Assembly: GCA_964404985.1 (NCBI GenBank)
Contig: CAYOMD010000004.1
Span: forward strand, 70,003 to 134,002
Direction: 5' to 3'
DNA: 64,000 bases
Source of the DNA: Hankyongella sp964404985
GTDB taxonomy: Bacteria; Pseudomonadota; Alphaproteobacteria; Sphingomonadales; Sphingomonadaceae
This document shows, one piece after another, positions 25,447-34,498 of the stretch; position 1 is the stretch's first letter; every line of letters starts with the position of its first letter. A model generated the notes under the pieces. That model did no database searches. It worked only from the letters and a program-made list of their open reading frames with translations, and was not told where the DNA came from. The position numbers and the translations under genes were made by a program.

Positions 25447-27300
25447 TCAGGCCGCCTTGCGCTTGACGTGCGCAAGCAGTGCGGTCACTGCGGCGGGAGT
25501 GACCCCGGGGATGCGGGCAGCGGCGCCCAAAGTCGTGGGGCGCGCTTGTGCCAGCCGCTCGCGCACTTCATTTGACAGACCAGCGATACGGCTGAAATCC
25601 AGGTCGTGCGGCAGGGCGAGCTGATCATCCCGGCGCAGGGCGGCGATATCGTCGTCCTGACGGACCAGATAGCTGGCGTACAGCGCATCGATGGCAATCT
25701 GATCACGAATCGCCGGCGCGATGGCTCCAAGCTCGGGCCAGATTGCCTGCAATTGCCCCCAGCTAATGTTGGGATAGCGCAGCAAATCGAAGGCGGAGCG
25801 CACAATGCCGTCCTGATTGATCGCAATGCCATGGGCAGCGGCTTGCGGAGGCGTCATGCGCAGGCGCTCGGTCGTGGCACGCGCTGTTGTCATGGCCTCA
25901 TGCTTGGCTGCGAAGGCCTCGGCGCGGGGGCGATGCACCAGGCCCAACGACACCCCAAGCGGTGTCAGGCGCTGGTCCGCGTTGTCTGCGCGCAGCCGCA
26001 GGCGATATTCTGCGCGGGAAGTGAACATGCGATAGGGCTCACGCGCGCCCTGGGTCGTCAGATCGTCGAGCATCACCCCGATGTAAGACGATGCCCGGTC
26101 GAGGACGAAGGGGGTGTCTGCTCCACCGGCATAGTGTGCAGCGTTGACGCCGGCGACCAGCCCTTGCGCTGCCGCTTCCTCATAGCCGGTGGTGCCGTTG
26201 ATCTGCCCGGCCAGGTACAGGCCGGCGATGCCCTTGAGCGCCAGGGCCGGGGTCAGGGCACGTGGATCGATGTAGTCATATTCGATGGCATAGCCTGGCT
26301 GCACGATGTGGGCGCGCTCCAGCCCGGGAATCGTCTTCAGGAAGGCCGCCTGGACAGGAACCGGCAGCGACGTCGATATCCCGTTCGGGTAGATGGTCGG
26401 ATCGTCCAGTCCCTCAGGCTCCAGGAATATCTGGTGGTCATCCCGGTCACCGAACCGCATGATCTTGTCTTCAACCGAGGGGCAATAGCGTGGGCCAACC
26501 CCTTCGATTCGCCCGGCATACATAGGCGCCCGGTGGATATTATCCCGGATGATGGCATGCGTCGCCAGCGTCGTGCGTGTGGCGTAGCAGGGCACCTGCG
26601 GCAGCGTCGCGCGGCCCGAGAGGAAGGAGAACAGGGCCGGCGTGTCATCACCGGGCTGCAGTTCGAGTGCCGCCCAGTCGATGGTGCGACCATCCAGCCG
26701 CGCCGGGGTGCCGGTCTTCAGGCGGCCCATGGGCAGCCCAAGGCTGCGCAGGAAGTGCGAAAGTTTGAGTGCCGGGGGCTCGCCAACCCGGCCGGCGGGG
26801 GTCTGTTCCTCGCCGCGATGGATCACGCCGGCGAGAAACGTGCCGGTGGTCAACACGACGGCACCGGCGCGCAGGAGACGGCCATCCGCCAGCAGTGCGC
26901 CCCGGATTTGGGTATCGGACATCTCCAGTGATTCTACGGCCCCGCCAAGGATCGTCAGGTTCCGGGTCTCGGCCAGAGCCTGCTGGATGGCGGCAGCATA
27001 GCGCTTGCGGTCCGCCTGCGCACGCGGGCCCTGTACGGCGGGTCCTTTGCGCCGGTTGAGTAGGCGAAACTGGATACCGGCGGCATCTGCAGCCCGGCCC
27101 ATGAGGCCATCGAGCGCATCAATCTCGCGCACGAGATGCCCTTTGCCGAGCCCGCCGATGGCCGGATTGCACGACATCGCGCCAATCGTTGCCGGATTAT
27201 GGGTCACCAGCGCCGTGCGTGCCCCCATGCGGGCGCTGGCGGCAGCCGCCTCGCACCCGGCGTGGCCGCCACCGATCACCAGTACATCAAAGGTCTCCAT
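25447..27300 (-). CDS. mnmG: tRNA uridine-5-carboxymethylaminomethyl modification enzyme MnmG
   Basis: A 617-residue FAD protein (GidA) that with MnmE modifies U34 of tRNAs. The FAD fold DVLVIGGGHAGCEAAAASAR begins at residue 5; GAMSCNPAIGGLGKGHLVRE and the second family signature QINGTTGYEEAAAQGLVAG are present. The C-terminal helical MnmE-binding domain ends in TPAAVTALLAHVKRKAA. The operon with rsmG follows the classical mnmG-rsmG-parA-parB order near origins. Confidence 0.98.
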   Translation of the reverse strand: METFDVLVIGGGHAGCEAAAASARMGARTALVTHNPATIGAMSCNPAIGGLGKGHLVREIDALDGLMGRAADAAGIQFRLLNRRKGPAVQGPRAQADRKRYAAAIQQALAETRNLTILGGAVESLEMSDTQIRGALLADGRLLRAGAVVLTTGTFLAGVIHRGEEQTPAGRVGEPPALKLSHFLRSLGLPMGRLKTGTPARLDGRTIDWAALELQPGDDTPALFSFLSGRATLPQVPCYATRTTLATHAIIRDNIHRAPMYAGRIEGVGPRYCPSVEDKIMRFGDRDDHQIFLEPEGLDDPTIYPNGISTSLPVPVQAAFLKTIPGLERAHIVQPGYAIEYDYIDPRALTPALALKGIAGLYLAGQINGTTGYEEAAAQGLVAGVNAAHYAGGADTPFVLDRASSYIGVMLDDLTTQGAREPYRMFTSRAEYRLRLRADNADQRLTPLGVSLGLVHRPRAEAFAAKHEAMTTARATTERLRMTPPQAAAHGIAINQDGIVRSAFDLLRYPNISWGQLQAIWPELGAIAPAIRDQIAIDALYASYLVRQDDDIAALRRDDQLALPHDLDFSRIAGLSNEVRERLAQARPTTLGAAARIPGVTPAAVTALLAHVKRKAA

Positions 27301-27347
27301 GGCTCATCTGCTAACGATTCGCGGTCTGCAAGTCCAGTCAGGCTGCG

Positions 27348-27363
27348 TGTTTCACGTGAAACA
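27348..27363. promoter_or_regulatory. parS: parS site between mnmG and mnmE
   Basis: A second perfect TGTTTCACGTGAAACA, in the 69-base gap between the mnmE stop and the mnmG start. It overlaps the mnmG leader, so ParB binding could affect mnmG transcription. Confidence 0.95.
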
Positions 27364-27369
27364 GGCGGG

Positions 27370-28677
27370 TTATTTGCCGATGCAGAAGTCCCGGAAAATC
27401 ACATCCAGCAGGTCCTCGACGTCAACGCGCCCGGTGAGTGCGCCGAGTGCCTGCGCGGCGCGGCGCAGATGCTCGGCCAATAGAACCGGGTCCCCGGTTC
27501 GGGCCTGCGCGCTCTGCAACGCGGTGCAGCAGGCGTCCAGATGATGGCGGTGCCGGGCGCGGGTGAGGACGGGCGCGTCACCTGCGGCCATCTGGCTCGC
27601 GGCATAGGCGGTCAGGCGGGCGACGAAACGCTCAAGCCCCGTGCCGACTGCAACAGACAAGGCATCACCCGAATCGGCACCCGGCAGGTCAGCCTTGCTG
27701 GTGTACTGCCAGACCGGCGCGGCACTTTCGGGCAGTGGCCCGGAGTTGATATCCGGGGCAACGAGATGGACCACCAGGTCAGCGGCCGCGGCGCGGGCGC
27801 GGGCGCGGGCGATGCCCTCTGCCTCAATGGGATCGCTGGTTTCGCGCAGGCCCGCCGTATCAATGACCGTGACCGGATAGCCACCCAGATTGAGGTGCAC
27901 CTCAATTGCATCCCGGGTGGTGCCGGCGTGCGGCGAGACGATTGCGACATCACGCCCGGCCAGCCAGTTGACCAGGCTGGATTTGCCGGCGTTTGGTGCG
28001 CCGGTGATCGCCACAACCAGACCCTGGCGCAGGCGCTCGCCGCGACCGGAGTCGCTCAGATGCGCCTCGATAGCGCGGGTCAGGTCGATCAGGTCCTGGT
28101 GTATGATCTCCGGCAGGCCTGCGGGTACATCATCCTCGCCCTCGGCAAAGTCGAGGTCGGCGGCCACATACGCCATGATGCGGATCAGCCGGGCGCGCCA
28201 GCCCTCATAGAGTGTCTCCAGCCTGCCGCCCAGTTGTGCCAGGGCCTGACGGCGCTGGGCCGGGGTTTCGGCCGCCAGAAGATCCCCGAGACCCTCGACG
28301 CGGGTGAGGTCGAGCGTGCCGTTCTCGAACGCGCGGCGGGTAAAGGCGCCCGGCTCGGCAGGGCTTAGTCCCGGCAGGGTGCCGAGGGCCTCCAGGACGC
28401 TCTCGATAACGGCGAGCCCGCCGTGCACGTGAAATTCGGCCATGTCCTCGCCGGTGGCGCTGCCGGGGCCGGGCAGCCAGAGCACCAGGGCCTGATCGAG
28501 CGGATCGGTGGTCTCGGGATGCCGCAAGGTCCGCAACACCGCCTTCCGGGGCGGTGGCAGGGCTTTGCCGGTCAGGCGTTCAATCGCGGCGCTGCTTGCC
28601 GGCCCGGACAGGCGTATGACCGCGATGCCGGCGACGCCACGGCCGCTCGAGAGTGCGTAAACGGTCTCACGCGGCAT
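27370..28677 (-). CDS. mnmE: tRNA modification GTPase MnmE
   Basis: A 435-residue GTPase (TrmE) partnering MnmG. Start ATG 28677 gives the standard N-terminus ETVYALSSGRGVAGIAVIRL; the longer frame upstream is DUF6489 in another frame. The G domain has GAPNAGKSSLVNWLAG near residue 226, and the C-terminus FCIGK carries the essential Cys. The start codon overlaps the DUF6489 stop by one base. Confidence 0.98.
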   Translation of the reverse strand: MPRETVYALSSGRGVAGIAVIRLSGPASSAAIERLTGKALPPPRKAVLRTLRHPETTDPLDQALVLWLPGPGSATGEDMAEFHVHGGLAVIESVLEALGTLPGLSPAEPGAFTRRAFENGTLDLTRVEGLGDLLAAETPAQRRQALAQLGGRLETLYEGWRARLIRIMAYVAADLDFAEGEDDVPAGLPEIIHQDLIDLTRAIEAHLSDSGRGERLRQGLVVAITGAPNAGKSSLVNWLAGRDVAIVSPHAGTTRDAIEVHLNLGGYPVTVIDTAGLRETSDPIEAEGIARARARAAAADLVVHLVAPDINSGPLPESAAPVWQYTSKADLPGADSGDALSVAVGTGLERFVARLTAYAASQMAAGDAPVLTRARHRHHLDACCTALQSAQARTGDPVLLAEHLRRAAQALGALTGRVDVEDLLDVIFRDFCIGK

Positions 28678-28919
28678 CAGGATTTGTTGGATTGTCCGGT
28701 TGCTGCGTTCCAGAAGGCGCGCTGCATGCTCTCGAAGCTGTCCGTCATCATCGGCATCCACTGCTTGACGATGCGGTCGACGTCTGCGGTGGAGACGCCG
28801 TCGCGGATCAGCGCTTCCATCCTGTCGATGTAAATGGCGTGCAGCGGCGCCAGGTCCGGCAGGCCCATGAAGGAGCGAGCCTCCTGCGGCGTGCAGTCGA
28901 TATCGATGCTGATTTTCAC
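28677..28919 (-). CDS. DUF6489 family protein
   Basis: An 80-residue protein beginning with GTG 28919 behind GGGAGG. The start VKISIDIDCTPQEARSFMGLP and the C-terminal QSMPMMTDSFESMQRAFW-like block (QWMPMMTDSFESMQRAFW) match the small DUF6489 family found beside mnmE in many Alphaproteobacteria. No function is known. Coupled to mnmE by a one-base overlap. Confidence 0.85.
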   Translation of the reverse strand: MKISIDIDCTPQEARSFMGLPDLAPLHAIYIDRMEALIRDGVSTADVDRIVKQWMPMMTDSFESMQRAFWNAATGQSNKS

Positions 28920-29005
28920 CCAAAACCTCCCGGGATTGCCGCGCTCGAATGGCGTCACTACACTGTCATGCAAAGTGCACCGTGCGCAAGGTAAAGGAAG
29001 AGGAC

Positions 29006-29464
29006 ATGCCTGTCCGTTCGATACACACACCGTTTGGCGACATGACGGTTGCGCAGGAGGGGGAGGCACTGGTCTCGGTCGATTGGGGCTGGGGCCGCGA
29101 CCAGGACGATACCCCGCTGCTGCGTGAGGCACTCGCTCAGCTCGATGCTTATTTCTCCGGCAAGCTCAAGGTGTTCGACCTGCCGATCTCTGTCGAGGGC
29201 ACCCCGTTTCAGCGGCGGGTCTGGGAGATCATGCTGCGTATTCCTTATGGGGAGTCGCGCACGTATCGTGAGGTTGCGCAGGACTTGAACAGCGCAGCGC
29301 GCGCGGTGGGTGGCGCTTGTGGTGCCAACCGGCTGCCGATCCTCATTCCTTGCCACCGCATTTTGGCCGTCAACGGCTTGGGCGGCTACTCCGGCGGCGA
29401 AGGCCCCGCGACCAAACGACAGATCCTCGACCTGGAGGCGATGGCAGCGAACCGCATTTTGTGA
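29006..29464 (+). CDS. ogt: Methylated-DNA--protein-cysteine methyltransferase
   Basis: A 152-residue suicide DNA repair protein that takes O6-alkyl groups from guanine. The reactive cysteine is in LPILIPCHRILAVNGLGGYS, preceded by FQRRVWEIMLRIPYGESRTY and the Arg-finger region VGGACGAN. ATG 29006 with GGAAGAGG upstream was chosen as start. The N-terminal domain is short, as in Ogt rather than Ada. Divergent from DUF6489 with 86 bases between. Confidence 0.93.
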   Translation: MPVRSIHTPFGDMTVAQEGEALVSVDWGWGRDQDDTPLLREALAQLDAYFSGKLKVFDLPISVEGTPFQRRVWEIMLRIPYGESRTYREVAQDLNSAARAVGGACGANRLPILIPCHRILAVNGLGGYSGGEGPATKRQILDLEAMAANRIL

Positions 29465-29501
29465 TAACCACAAGTAAATACTATGAAAATGGAGTTTTAT
29501 C

Positions 29502-30206
29502 ATGACGTCTGGTATATTGGATATTGCCGCCAGTGATGGTTCGGGCGTGTTCGGTGGGTATCTGGCGTTGCCCCGCTCGACCCCTGCGCCGGCAGTCCTT
29601 GTGCTGCAGGAGATTTTCGGCGTGAACCCACATGTGCGCGCCGTTTGTGACTGGTTGGCGGCAAGCGGCTTTGTCGCCTACGCGCCCGACCTGTTCTGGC
29701 GCCTGGAGCCGGGGCTTTCGCTGTCCTCTGAAGACCCGCAAGAACGCGCCAAGGGGTTTGCGCTGTTTCCCCGGTTCGATGTTGCCAAAGGGCTTGAGGA
29801 TATCGCTGCGGCTATAGCGGCGCTGCGACGTCACCCTGCGGCCAGCGGCAAGGTCGGTGCCGTCGGCTACTGCCTCGGCGGCTTGCTGGCCTATTTGACT
29901 GCGGCGCACACCGATGTCGATGCCAGCGTCGGCTATTATGGTGTCGGCATTCAGGGCAAGCTGGAGGTGGCCAGCGGTATCCGGCGGCCATTGATGCTGC
30001 ACATCGCAGAGACCGACGAGTTTGTGCCGCCAGACGCCCAGCAGAAAATTCATGAGGGGCTTGGGTCCCATCCGCATGTCACGCTTCATGCCTATCCGGG
30101 CATGAGTCATGCGTTCGCGCGCATCAACGGCGATCACTACGACGCAGCCAGCGCGATGCTGGCAGATGAACGCACCCTGGCGTTCCTGTGCGGCGCGCTG
30201 AAATAG
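29502..30206 (+). CDS. Dienelactone hydrolase family protein
   Basis: A 234-residue alpha/beta hydrolase. The Cys-Asp-His triad fits VGAVGYCLGGLLAYL (Cys near 125), the Asp in HIAETDEFVPP and the His in AYPGMSHAFARI. The oxyanion region is QEIFGVNPHVRAVCDWLA. Family members open lactones such as carboxymethylenebutenolide, but with no aromatic-degradation genes nearby the substrate is unknown. The stop overlaps the GTG of the following gene's reading region. Confidence 0.92.
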   Translation: MTSGILDIAASDGSGVFGGYLALPRSTPAPAVLVLQEIFGVNPHVRAVCDWLAASGFVAYAPDLFWRLEPGLSLSSEDPQERAKGFALFPRFDVAKGLEDIAAAIAALRRHPAASGKVGAVGYCLGGLLAYLTAAHTDVDASVGYYGVGIQGKLEVASGIRRPLMLHIAETDEFVPPDAQQKIHEGLGSHPHVTLHAYPGMSHAFARINGDHYDAASAMLADERTLAFLCGALK

Positions 30207-31105
30207 CCCTGCTGCTCCTGCTTGCGGCGTGCACGCCACAGGCGGGTACGGCGCAGGAGGCGGCCAGCGGGGTCGCGCCTGTCGCACAGGCGCTAGATTG
30301 TCTGCGCGTCCAGCAGCGCGGTCTGGCCAGTGCGCATCGTGGCGGCCCCGGGCCTGGCTTGCCGGAGAATGCGCTGGAGACGCTGTCTGCAGGCTATACA
30401 GCAGGGGTCCGCCTGTTCGAGATCGATGTGCGCCGCACCCGCGACGGCACACTGGTGCTAATGCATGACGAGACACTGGAGCGCACGACAACAGGCTTCG
30501 GCCCTGTAGAGCAGCGCAGCCTGCAGGATCTTCAGTCCGTCCGTCTCCGGGACGATGACGGGCAGCTGACACAGGCCCGGATACCAACGCTGGCCGCAGC
30601 TTTGGCCTGGGCGGTAGAGCGGGGGGCCTATCTCCAGCTCGATGTCAAGCCGGAGGTCCGGTTCGAAGAGGTTGTGGCCGCCGTGCGGCAAGCCAATGCC
30701 GTCGGCTCGGTGATCTTGATTGTCTACAGCCGCGGTGCCGCCCGCAAGCTTTCGACTCTTGCGCCTGAGATGGTTATTTCTGCGCCTGCGGAGTCACGGG
30801 AGGACCTGCGGAGCAGCGGCGTTGCCCCTGAGCGACTTGCCGCCTGGACCGGGCTCGCGCCGAAGCCGCCTGCCGCGTATGCTGCGCTGCGCTCCTTGGG
30901 GGTCGAGCCGATCCTCGGCACGCTCGGCAGGCCAGGGAGTCGTCTGGACGATCGCTACGCTGCCGATGGAGACTTATCCGAATATGCCGACCGGGTGCGC
31001 GATGGGGTGGTCATTCTGGCGAGCGATGCCGCAGCATCGGCCATGGCGGCGCTGAATGATGCCGGGCGCGGACCAGGCGAATGTCTGCGGGAAATTGCGC
31101 AATAA
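30188..31105 (+). CDS. Glycerophosphodiester phosphodiesterase lipoprotein
   Basis: A 305-residue GDPD. GTG 30188 lies within the end of the previous gene (19-base overlap) and gives a lipoprotein signal, RRAEIALLLLLAACTPQAG (lipobox LAAC). The catalytic TIM-barrel motifs are SAHRGGPGPGLPENALETL (His, Arg, Glu, Asn), FEIDVRRTRDGTLVLMHDE (Glu, Asp, His) and LQLDVKPE. It would cleave glycerophosphodiesters in the periplasm. Confidence 0.92.
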   Translation: MRRAEIALLLLLAACTPQAGTAQEAASGVAPVAQALDCLRVQQRGLASAHRGGPGPGLPENALETLSAGYTAGVRLFEIDVRRTRDGTLVLMHDETLERTTTGFGPVEQRSLQDLQSVRLRDDDGQLTQARIPTLAAALAWAVERGAYLQLDVKPEVRFEEVVAAVRQANAVGSVILIVYSRGAARKLSTLAPEMVISAPAESREDLRSSGVAPERLAAWTGLAPKPPAAYAALRSLGVEPILGTLGRPGSRLDDRYAADGDLSEYADRVRDGVVILASDAAASAMAALNDAGRGPGECLREIAQ

Positions 31106-31167
31106 GGGGTTGCACGGGCGAATCCCATCGCTAAGCTTTACCGAATAACAAAAGAGGGAGGCTGTCT

Positions 31168-31338
31168 ATGAAGTACGAAGTGTACAAGGACAAAAAGGGG
31201 GAGTTCCGCTGGCGGCTCAAGCACAATAACGGTAATATCCTTGCAAAGTCCTCGGAAGGCTACAAGGCCAAGGCCGATTGCATGAAGTGCATCGAGAATA
31301 CGCAGAATTCCGGTTCGGCGACGATCAGCGAAGTTTAA
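31168..31338 (+). CDS. DUF1508 (YegP-type) small protein
   Basis: A 56-residue protein, start MKYEVYKDKKGEFRWRLKHN, with a single YegP repeat: the pattern K-D-x-x-G-E-F-R-W-R-L with N-G and A-x-S-x-E-G-Y-x-x-K is the family signature. An AGGGAGG ribosome site lies 6 bases before ATG 31168. Its function is unknown; E. coli YegP carries two such repeats. Convergent with the following methylase gene after 75 bases with nothing else visible. Confidence 0.85.
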   Translation: MKYEVYKDKKGEFRWRLKHNNGNILAKSSEGYKAKADCMKCIENTQNSGSATISEV

Positions 31339-31413
31339 GCCATCATCTGGTTGGCGTGGCCTCGGTAAGAGTTCGCTTGCGCCGCCAATCGCTACATGCG
31401 CTTTATGACACGG

Positions 31414-32244
31414 TCAGGACTGTACCGTGCTGTGCAGCCTGTTTATGTTTTTGCGCTGGTTGACGACTTCATAGGCCAGAACTGCCGTGGCGATGGCGAC
31501 ATTCAGGCTGTCTGCCTTGCCAAGCATCGGCAACTTCACCAGCGCGTCGCAAGCGCCCTCATAGTCCTCCGGCAGGCCAGACTGCTCATTGCCCATCAGC
31601 AGAAATGTCGGTTCGGGGTAACGTATCGCCTGATAATCGTCGGATGTATTCAGGCTGGCACCGGCAAGAAAGCCAGGGCCCTCGCGCAGCCACGACAGAA
31701 AATCCGGCCATGCCGCCTCAGTGACCGTCTGGGTGAAGATCGCTCCCATCGACCCCCGCACCGCCTCGACGCTGAACGGGTCGCACCCCTGATCCAGCAG
31801 AATGACACCGCCAGCCCCCACGGCATCGGCGGTCCGCAATATCGTGCCCAGGTTCCCAGGGTCTTTGATTGCCTCCAGCACGAACCATAAGGGTGCACGC
31901 GCGCGATTGATTTTGCTCAAGGGTGTCAGGCATTGGCGGAAGACCCCCACCACATTTTGTGGGTTATCCTTGCGTGTCAGCCGCATCAGGAGATCTGGCG
32001 TCATTTCTGTCATCTGGGTGACGTCATGACGACATATATTGATCACACGACGTAAGGCTGGGTGATCTGCTATACCCTGCGCGAGAATCAGCAATTCAGG
32101 TATATGGCCTGAGTCGACGGCTTCAACGACGATTCGCATACCTTCGGCAAGGAACAGACCCTCGCGGGAGCGAAATTTCTTTTCGTGTAACGCATTGACA
32201 CGCTTGAAGAGTGGGTTCGCCGCGCTGGTTACCGTTTTATACAT
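31414..32244 (-). CDS. TrmH/SpoU-family RNA 2'-O-methyltransferase
   Basis: A 276-residue SPOUT methylase. Its N-terminal substrate-binding domain (KKFRSREGLFLAEGMRIV) is followed by the knotted domain with motif 1 EAIKDPGNLGTILRTADAVG, motif 2 FLLMGNEQSGLP and motif 3 LPMLGKADSLNVAIATAVLA. It probably modifies rRNA or tRNA; the exact site cannot be told. ATG 32244 carries a GGAG site. Confidence 0.93.
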   Translation of the reverse strand: MYKTVTSAANPLFKRVNALHEKKFRSREGLFLAEGMRIVVEAVDSGHIPELLILAQGIADHPALRRVINICRHDVTQMTEMTPDLLMRLTRKDNPQNVVGVFRQCLTPLSKINRARAPLWFVLEAIKDPGNLGTILRTADAVGAGGVILLDQGCDPFSVEAVRGSMGAIFTQTVTEAAWPDFLSWLREGPGFLAGASLNTSDDYQAIRYPEPTFLLMGNEQSGLPEDYEGACDALVKLPMLGKADSLNVAIATAVLAYEVVNQRKNINRLHSTVQS

Positions 32245-32310
32245 TTACACTCCTTTAAGTGCCTAGGGGTGATTTCGGGTGCACCATAAACAAAAACTAG
32301 GCGGTGTCAG

Positions 32311-34437
32311 ATGAGGATTAAAAAGGAAGGCGCGGAATCTATAGTAAACGCGCCATCAATCATGCAGAAAGATTGGTCACGCCGGACGGTTGTCAGCGGG
32401 ATTGGCCTTGCCACTGCAAGCGGTATTGCAACAGAAGTTCTTGCGCAATCGAGTTCTTTCTCGAATATTAACATTACCAAAGGATCAGCTCCCAGTGTCC
32501 GTCCGACATCACCACGCCGGACACACTACTCTGTCGCACAGCCCAAGGCTGTGCCGGAGACGTTACCAGATAATGTAATCGTTGAAGTCGCCGGCAGAAC
32601 CTACATGGCGAAATTTTCGCAAGGCCTGCAGGATTTCAACCCGAACATGCCGGACCGCGATCCGTATCTTCTTGCGGTGACGCCACCGATGATGGCGGGA
32701 CTCTTTCCGAAAATCGACAGCGTAACCTTTCTGCGGGTCTATTCCCCCAGCGTCGATCACTGGGAAGTGCTGATGCTGGTCGACGCCAACCCGTGCGGTG
32801 ACTACCCGACCTGGGACAAGCATCCGAAGATTCCAGCCTCGGTTGTTCGCTTCCTGGATAAAAACAGCAATCCGGTCGAGGTGCTCTACCCGGATGCCAC
32901 AAAACCCATGACGTCGGTCGATGTCCCAGCCTGCTCGCGCTTCCAGATTCCCTATTTCGAGAACAAGCGACCACCGCTGCGTAAAAATCTGCGAGACCTC
33001 ATTCTCTCGACCGATGAAAACGCGAGCTTCGGTCAAAAGAAGTATTTTGTGGCACCGGATGCGGTGCTGCCGAATACGCGGTTCAACAGTTCGCACTGGA
33101 GCCGAGCTCCGGCCAGTTACTACAATATCACCGGACCGCTGCAGGCGAGTCTTTGGCAGAAACCGGACTGGGCGCGCGGCGGAGAAGCTGCAGAAATCGG
33201 CCTCTACCCGGATGAACTGGCGTATTGGCTGGCACGGGCTACCAAGCAGGGCGCTGACCCGCAACCCTATGAGCGCGCCTGGCGCAACAAGGCAGACGCT
33301 ACATTCAGCCAGCCGCTGTTTTACCGCAAGGGCCGCCTCTCGGCGCCCCTGACGGCAGCCAACGAGTTCAAGAATGTCACGCTGGCCTATACTTCTGATG
33401 GTCGCCCATATTTTTACCCGGGCAGCGGCATCGATTCGCCGGTCGGGCACCTCTCGGTCGGCAACATACCGGTCAATTCTCCCGACTATCCCTACGCCAA
33501 GGGTGCTGTCTGGGGCTTGGACAGCAACCATACGCCGAACTATGTCTACGGGGCGTATGTCCTGACTGGCTCCCTTCGCTACCTGCTGGCGATGCAAGCG
33601 CTGGCGTTCATGCACGTCTTCAACAGTACGCCGTTCGGTCGCCAGGGGCCGCGCATGCTGGCATCGGAAGTGCAGAACCGAGGCATTGCCTGGACTCTGC
33701 GCGATATCTACTTCGCGCAGAAGGCGCCATGGGCCGACCATGAACTCCTGGCGCCGCGCAGACTCCTGACTCAGATGTTCGAAGACCACTATCTGTTCCA
33801 TACAAAAGAATGGAAGATCCCCGACAATCCCGACAGCAAGTGGTCGCAGACGAATTTCGGTGTGGAAGCCACTTACTGGACCGCGACATGGTCTGCCGTA
33901 CCGGAATTCAACGACAAGCCGGCCTTGATCAGCGACACCTACTGGGCGCAAGCGTTTATCGGCTCTGTCATCGGTATGGTGGTCCTGCTCGGCGATAAGC
34001 GCGACTGGACCCCCCTTGCCGACCGCGGCATGCGCCAGGGTATCAATCAGGTGCGCTATCTGATGCCGCATCTGATCCAGCACCTGGTGATCAAGTCGAG
34101 CGTTGACGCTGGTCCGGGAGACCTCTCGGCCAAACCCTATGTCCAGAACCCTGGTTGGCAGCCCTTGCCGCAGAGCTGGCAGGATATCCGCACCAAGACC
34201 TACAAGCTGACCGGCTCACCGGAGAACGACCATCTTGTCGACTGGACCAGCCAGTCCTCAGGGCCGGCAATCCTGCTTGGTGCGTTGAATATTCTGCGTC
34301 GTGCCGGGTACAATCTGGATTATGCGGCGCGTGCGGCAGAGCGTCTGCTCGCTGACCGCACGACCGCTTACAATCAGAACCCCGGCCTGCTCGCCAACGA
34401 CAAGGCCAGCTATACCTTCAGCGGCCCGTCGCTGTAG
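32311..34437 (+). CDS. Tat-exported 708-residue protein of unknown function
   Basis: The N-terminus has a twin-arginine signal (DWSRRTVVSGIGLATASGIA, residues about 21-40, cut likely after VLAQ); an upstream stretch of 18 residues is unusual, so Met 19 (MQKDWSRR) may be the true start. The first part, to about residue 250, looks beta-rich (VIVEVAGRTYMAKF, VTFLRVYSPSVDHWEVLML); the second is helical with W/Y/H-rich blocks (WGLDSNHTPNYVYGAYVL, VQNRGIAWTLRDIYFAQ, DHLVDWTSQSSGPAILLG) reminiscent of alpha/alpha-barrel polysaccharide lyases. I cannot assign a family. It stands alone, ended by a strong bidirectional terminator. Confidence 0.85.
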   Translation: MRIKKEGAESIVNAPSIMQKDWSRRTVVSGIGLATASGIATEVLAQSSSFSNINITKGSAPSVRPTSPRRTHYSVAQPKAVPETLPDNVIVEVAGRTYMAKFSQGLQDFNPNMPDRDPYLLAVTPPMMAGLFPKIDSVTFLRVYSPSVDHWEVLMLVDANPCGDYPTWDKHPKIPASVVRFLDKNSNPVEVLYPDATKPMTSVDVPACSRFQIPYFENKRPPLRKNLRDLILSTDENASFGQKKYFVAPDAVLPNTRFNSSHWSRAPASYYNITGPLQASLWQKPDWARGGEAAEIGLYPDELAYWLARATKQGADPQPYERAWRNKADATFSQPLFYRKGRLSAPLTAANEFKNVTLAYTSDGRPYFYPGSGIDSPVGHLSVGNIPVNSPDYPYAKGAVWGLDSNHTPNYVYGAYVLTGSLRYLLAMQALAFMHVFNSTPFGRQGPRMLASEVQNRGIAWTLRDIYFAQKAPWADHELLAPRRLLTQMFEDHYLFHTKEWKIPDNPDSKWSQTNFGVEATYWTATWSAVPEFNDKPALISDTYWAQAFIGSVIGMVVLLGDKRDWTPLADRGMRQGINQVRYLMPHLIQHLVIKSSVDAGPGDLSAKPYVQNPGWQPLPQSWQDIRTKTYKLTGSPENDHLVDWTSQSSGPAILLGALNILRRAGYNLDYAARAAERLLADRTTAYNQNPGLLANDKASYTFSGPSL

Positions 34438-34461
34438 GCAGCCACGAACAGCAAAATCATA

Positions 34462-34492
34462 TTGCGCCGCTCTCCTCGGGAGGGCGGCGCAA
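34462..34492. terminator. Bidirectional intrinsic terminator between the Tat protein and nudC
   Basis: TTGCGCCGC (34462-34470) and GCGGCGCAA (34484-34492) form a perfect 9-bp stem with an inner TCTCC/GGAGG-like extension, with A-rich sequence on the left and T-containing AATTT on the right. Both flanking genes converge on it. Confidence 0.75.
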
Positions 34493-34498
34493 GCAATT

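Noticed and set aside
25606..26931. 441-codon plus-strand open frame
   Set aside because: Shadow of mnmG on the opposite strand with no recognisable domain.
28421..28437. GTGCACGTGAAATT resembling parS within mnmE
   Set aside because: Only the right half matches, with about six mismatches in all.
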